NCBI GenBank assembly: GCA_937880545.1
Contig: CALFKA010000104.1
Location: 1 to 8,157 of the forward strand
DNA length: 8,157 bases
DNA from: an uncultured Clostridia bacterium
GTDB taxonomy: Bacteria > Bacillota > Clostridia > Peptostreptococcales > Acidaminobacteraceae
Reading direction: 5' to 3'
Made by a program: the position numbers and the translations under genes. Positions 5,148 through 8,157 of the stretch are shown piece after piece. How positions within the stretch are numbered: the stretch's first letter is position 1; every line of letters begins with the position of its first letter. The notes beneath the pieces were generated by a model. It made no database searches, had not been told where the DNA came from, and saw only the letters and a list, made by a program, of their open reading frames with translations.

Positions 5148-6410
5148 ATGACAGAACAAGTGACGAAAGAACAGTTGACACGCGAAAGAAGCTGGATCTT
5201 ATACGACTGCGGAAACTCTGCCTATTCGATGGCAATAACGACTGCATTGTTTCCGGTACTCTTTGGCATGTTCAGCGGCAATTCCATGACACTGGGGTAC
5301 TTCAATTCCCTGGCGAGCATCATCATCGCCATCTTAAGCCCCATCCTCGGCACGATCGCCGACTACAAAGACAAAAAGAAGCGTTTCTTTTTCTTCTTCT
5401 TTGTGATCGGCATCCTCATGACAGCTTCCCTTGCTTTTGTCCCCCACGGACAGTGGCAGGCGCTGGCAGTCATCTATATCCTCAGTGGCATAGGCTTCTC
5501 CGGCGCAAATATCTTCTATGACTCCTTCCTGACAGACGTCACGACGGATGAGCGCATGGATATGGTCAGCGCGAAAGGATTTGCCTACGGCTACATCGCA
5601 AGCATCTTTCCGTTTGGTGTCTCGCTTGCTGTTGTCTTTCTCATGGGAATGGATAAAGCCCTTGGGTATCAGATTGGGTTTATCATCACCGCCGTCTGGT
5701 GGGCGCTCTTTACTGTCCCGATGCTCCGAAACGTCAAGCAGGTCTACTATGTAGATCCGGAGCCTAACCCAATCAGAAACAGCTTTTCAAGGCTGGGGCA
5801 CACCTTCCGGGAAATCCGCCAACTCAAGGTCGCCTTCCTATTCTTGCTCGCTTATTTCTTTTATATCGACGGAGTAGATACGATCATCAAGATGGTCGTC
5901 CCTTATGCAACCACCGTCCTTGGAAGTGACAGTCTCGACACCTTTACACTCCTTGCAATCCTTCTGATTATTCAGGTTGTGGCGTTTCCATGTGCCCTTC
6001 TCTTTGGCTATCTCGCGAAGAAGTTTGGCACCCTGTTCATGATCCGCGTCGCCATCTTGATCTACATTGTCACCGTCTTCTTTGCCTATGGTATGAGCAA
6101 TCTCACCCATGTCTTCGTCCTCGGGGGGATGGTAGCACTCGCACAAGGAGGCATCCAGGCTCTCTCCCGAAGCTACTTTGCCCGCATCATCCCGAAGGAG
6201 AAGTCCAATGAATTCTTTGGCTTCTACAATATCTTTGGGAAGTTCGCCGCCATCTTAGGGCCAGCGATTATGAGCTTTATCGAAGGCACCACAGGAGTTG
6301 CCAGATATTCTATCCTGGGGATTCTGCCTCTCTTCATCATTGGCTTCCTCTTGACTCTCCTTCTGCCAAAACACACTGAGCGCCTCGTGATGCCATCGGA
6401 TCCCTCATAA
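5148..6410 (+). CDS. UMF1-family MFS transporter
   Basis: A 420-residue membrane protein with about twelve hydrophobic segments. The N-terminus carries the UMF1/Atg22-like signature SWILYDCGNSAY (15-26). Other matching features are the cytoplasmic loop GTIADYKDKKKR (68-79), SGANIFYDSFLTDVT (118-132), a central hydrophilic linker (about 196-225), and the late block SRSYFARIIPKEKSNEFFGF (340-359) leading into GKFAAILGP (364-372). Bacterial UMF1 proteins are putative MFS permeases of mostly unknown substrate; the related yeast Atg22 exports amino acids from the vacuole. The substrate here cannot be told. The start is supported by AAAGGA at 5135-5140. The gene is divergent from the sigma-54 activator, which may control it, and it is followed after a short gap by a small membrane-protein gene that could share its transcript. 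Both transporter halves are present, with no sign of truncation. Confidence 0.9.
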   Translation: MTEQVTKEQLTRERSWILYDCGNSAYSMAITTALFPVLFGMFSGNSMTLGYFNSLASIIIAILSPILGTIADYKDKKKRFFFFFFVIGILMTASLAFVPHGQWQALAVIYILSGIGFSGANIFYDSFLTDVTTDERMDMVSAKGFAYGYIASIFPFGVSLAVVFLMGMDKALGYQIGFIITAVWWALFTVPMLRNVKQVYYVDPEPNPIRNSFSRLGHTFREIRQLKVAFLFLLAYFFYIDGVDTIIKMVVPYATTVLGSDSLDTFTLLAILLIIQVVAFPCALLFGYLAKKFGTLFMIRVAILIYIVTVFFAYGMSNLTHVFVLGGMVALAQGGIQALSRSYFARIIPKEKSNEFFGFYNIFGKFAAILGPAIMSFIEGTTGVARYSILGILPLFIIGFLLTLLLPKHTERLVMPSDPS

Positions 6411-6430
6411 AAATCTCTCGCATTTTACTT

Positions 6431-6460
6431 TTACTTCCTACTAACGTAGGATGAGAGTAA
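6431..6460 (+). repeat. Small hairpin between the MFS gene and the small membrane-protein gene
   Basis: TCCTAC (6436-6441) pairs with GTAGGA (6446-6451) around a TAAC loop. Flanking TTACT (6431-6435) and AGTAA (6456-6460) can extend it across a four-base bulge. There is no T-tract, so it is unlikely to be an efficient terminator. It may attenuate or process a shared transcript. Confidence 0.35.
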
Positions 6461-6489
6461 TAAATAATTTAAAGGAGCACACGCGTGAG

Positions 6490-6927
6490 ATGAGTGAGAA
6501 ACCAAAAGAAGAATTTACCTTCTGGAAGCGGCCTTGGGCCAAGTGGATTGTCTTTGTTGCTGCTTTCTTTCAGTTTTCAAATCTGTTTTTCACAATAAAA
6601 GATTATAAAAAAATAGCTGCCGCGAATATCTTAAGCCCTTCCGAGTGGGAGAATTACGCCTTTAGAGAGCGTTTTTCTATCACCCTGATGGCCTTCACGG
6701 GAGCTGTTTTTCTCATTATCTTTCTTACCGGATTCTTCGTCAAGAGTAAAAGTGAGATGCAACAAGCTGAGAAAATGACCCTGATTACTTTGACTCTGGC
6801 TTGGGCTATCGCCGGCTTGCTTTTGCGTTTTCCCTCGCAACAATCAACGGGTATCATCTGGTTTGTGAGCTTGATCCTGTTGATCTCTCTGAGCATCTAT
6901 ACCTTCTTCCGGAAGCAAAAAGTCTGA
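6490..6927 (+). CDS. Small four-helix membrane protein, unrecognised family
   Basis: The product is 145 residues and matches no family I recognise. A charged N-terminus (MSEKPKEEFTFWKRPW) is followed by four predicted membrane segments at about 18-36, 62-83, 95-112 and 119-139, with a hydrophilic stretch between the first two (about 37-61) and a basic tail ending RKQKV. No catalytic or metal-binding motif stands out. The frame is open back to an ATG at 6451, but that start has no usable ribosome binding site and its codons run through AAAGGAG (6471-6477). The ATG at 6490 lies 12 bases after this site, slightly long but better. It lies 79 bases after the MFS gene with no clear terminator, so co-transcription is possible. 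Its stop is only four bases from the stop of the converging XRE gene. The gene is probably real; the function is unknown. Confidence 0.75.
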   Translation: MSEKPKEEFTFWKRPWAKWIVFVAAFFQFSNLFFTIKDYKKIAAANILSPSEWENYAFRERFSITLMAFTGAVFLIIFLTGFFVKSKSEMQQAEKMTLITLTLAWAIAGLLLRFPSQQSTGIIWFVSLILLISLSIYTFFRKQKV

Positions 6928-6931
6928 TTGT

Positions 6932-7984
6932 TCAGTTGTCATTGTCAAACATCTTTTTCTCGTATTCTTCTCTCCACTTCCTATATTGTTCGGATGTACG
7001 AAGAAAAGCAAAACGGCTTTCCTTCGGATCTTCGATTTCTTTTACGATCATACGCATCATCATCTCCTGCATCCTGCCATCGGGAGATTTCTTAAGGAGT
7101 GCCGAGGTGAAGACATTGTCGTCTTCCCATCCGGCGTCCGCTTCTCTTTCCAAGGCTCTGAGAAACTCTACCACCACTTCTTCATCCTGCTGCAGTACGG
7201 CTGCGCTTAGATTTGTGCTGAGTGTGAGGATGAGCGGGAAGCGAAATAACTCCAGGATCCTTTTAATGCTCTCATGAATCTCCTGTGCAACTTGCGGATT
7301 TTCCTCTATTTCTGCGAGATGACGAAGGGAGCTCAGAACATTGCTCACATCTTCTAGTAGAAGTTCCTGATACAGTCTCTTTGCGTTTTCTCTGCCTCCC
7401 CGATGATTCTCCCGTTGGGCAAGGATGTTCTTTTTACGCACGAAAGGAGTTTCCGGAAGCCTTGCAATGTATTCTTCTGTTTTTTCCTCATCGCCTTCGA
7501 TCATCGCATAGCGAATCAATGGAACCAATGCCTGTTCTGCTACCGATTTCTCCCCACTGTCTGCTGCTCTTTCGAATAATCTTTGAATGATCTCATCGAC
7601 ACTTTGCTCTGATACAGAAGGTTTCATCGACTCGAGCACGGATGCCATGGAGAAACTGAGGAGACCCGACTGTGGGTATTCTCGCAATATTTCCTTTACC
7701 AGGCTCACGCCCGCTTCAAAACCTTCCTTGAAAATGACATCAAGCACACTCTCGGCGAACTCATTGACTTCTCTTGCTGTCAGCTTTTCCCTAAAACTCA
7801 TGAGATCGTTGATGTCCGTATTTAAAAGTCTTGCCAAGGGCGCCAGAAGAGAGATATCCGGAAAATGAATCCCCCTCTCCCACTTGTTGACCGCAGGTGC
7901 GCTCACACCAAGACGCTCAGCCACCTCCTCCTGTGTCATTCCCCGTTGAATCCTTTTCTCTCTGATCTTTTCATGAATATTCAT
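6932..7984 (-). CDS. XRE-family helix-turn-helix regulator with long helical C-terminal domain
   Basis: The product has 350 residues. Residues 3 to about 62 form a classic Cro/C1-type DNA-binding domain: KIREKRIQRGMTQEEVAERLGVS, then APAVNKWERGIHFPDISLLAPLARLLN, with the helix-turn-helix at about 17-36 and the usual W35-E36-x-G38. The rest (about 70-350) is almost wholly alpha-helical and rich in Glu, Leu and Arg, with repeats of TPR-like character. This suggests a sensor or protein-binding domain; no enzyme motif is seen. The start is chosen at the ATG complementing 7982-7984, five bases from AGGAGG (complement 7990-7995); a GTG one codon earlier is only two bases from that site. It converges tightly on the small membrane-protein gene, so the two transcripts probably overlap. 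Target genes and ligand are unknown, though such regulators often control their own gene or neighbours. Confidence 0.9.
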   Translation of the reverse strand: MNIHEKIREKRIQRGMTQEEVAERLGVSAPAVNKWERGIHFPDISLLAPLARLLNTDINDLMSFREKLTAREVNEFAESVLDVIFKEGFEAGVSLVKEILREYPQSGLLSFSMASVLESMKPSVSEQSVDEIIQRLFERAADSGEKSVAEQALVPLIRYAMIEGDEEKTEEYIARLPETPFVRKKNILAQRENHRGGRENAKRLYQELLLEDVSNVLSSLRHLAEIEENPQVAQEIHESIKRILELFRFPLILTLSTNLSAAVLQQDEEVVVEFLRALEREADAGWEDDNVFTSALLKKSPDGRMQEMMMRMIVKEIEDPKESRFAFLRTSEQYRKWREEYEKKMFDNDN

Positions 7985-8066
7985 CACTTCCTCCTGCTTT
8001 TACTCTACCTCTTCTCTTTCTCCCTTTCCAGTGAGCATTGATTAGGTATTTAGAAGAAAACATAAC

Positions 8067-8108
8067 CTCTGCTTAATTTCCTTGAGAAGTACTCATGACT
8101 CAGCAGAG
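8067..8108 (-). promoter_or_regulatory. Inverted repeat and weak promoter upstream of the XRE gene
   Basis: CTCTGCT (8067-8073) and AGCAGAG (8102-8108) form a perfect 7-bp inverted repeat about 85 bases before the XRE start. On the minus strand a weak -35/-10 pair, TTCTCA and TTATGT 17 bases apart, overlaps the left arm and the spacer. The repeat could be an operator for autoregulation or a hairpin. The evidence is limited to symmetry and position. Confidence 0.3.
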
Positions 8109-8110
8109 AC

Positions 8111-8140
8111 TTACGTCGGGGAAAGGATTGATGGTATAGT
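8111..8140 (+). promoter_or_regulatory. Possible rightward promoter for a gene beyond the window
   Basis: A -10-like TATAGT (8135-8140) follows a weak -35-like TTACGT (8111-8116) with an 18-base spacer, at the right edge and divergent from the XRE gene. The gene it would serve is outside the window. Confidence 0.3.
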
Positions 8141-8157
8141 TAACAGAAGAACGTGTA

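Noticed and set aside
4826..5521. 231-codon plus-strand open frame across the divergent gap
   Set aside because: It overlaps the start of both flanking genes in other frames and has the His/Arg/Pro-rich look of an out-of-frame translation of the MFS gene.
6451..6489. Upstream ATG extending the small membrane protein by 13 residues
   Set aside because: It has no usable ribosome binding site and its codons run through the AAAGGAG that serves the ATG at 6490.

Overview
The window reads as a piece of a low- to mid-GC Firmicutes chromosome, probably class Clostridia. The evidence is strong AGGAGG-type ribosome binding sites, TTG/GTG starts, an FMN riboswitch ahead of an ECF-type riboflavin S component, and a large sigma-54 activator beside a UMF1-family transporter. 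I cannot name a genus. No tRNA, rRNA or CRISPR array is visible.

Layout. (1) Positions 1-1420 are most of an IS200/IS605-type 'ISC' element. It carries a catalytically complete iscB (RNA-guided RuvC/HNH nuclease, ancestor type of Cas9), preceded by the 3' part of its omega (HEARO) RNA and followed by a right-end hairpin. No TnpA transposase is present, and the left end with the guide lies beyond the window. (2) Positions 1421-1854 hold no convincing gene, only an orphan terminator-like hairpin and non-coding or decayed sequence. (3) Positions 1855-2801 form a complete FMN-controlled unit: promoter, FMN riboswitch, intrinsic terminator, ribU-like S component and a bidirectional terminator. The 5' strand of the aptamer's P1 stem is perfectly complementary over 9 nt to the terminator arm, which gives a concrete antiterminator model. 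(4) Positions 2827-4845 (minus strand) encode a sigma-54-dependent activator with a GAFTGA motif. Its N-terminal region is unfamiliar and its C-terminus looks like a winged helix rather than the usual Fis-type helix-turn-helix. It has a TTG start and a structured leader. (5) Divergently, 5148-6410 encodes a 12-helix UMF1-type MFS transporter, followed by a small unrecognised four-helix membrane protein (6490-6927). (6) Converging on the latter, 6932-7984 (minus strand) encodes an XRE-type regulator with a long helical C-terminal domain.

How the parts fit. The iscB element is a mobile insertion lying upstream of, but not interrupting, the riboflavin-uptake unit. RibU should work with an EcfA/A'/T energising module encoded elsewhere, and its riboswitch should stop transcription when FMN is plentiful. 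The activator and the transporter are divergent neighbours and may be functionally linked, but no sigma-54 (-24/-12) promoter was found between them, so that link is inference. The most notable system is the IscB/omega-RNA element, which is an established class rather than a new one. The least described items are the activator's domain architecture, its structured leader, and the small membrane protein.
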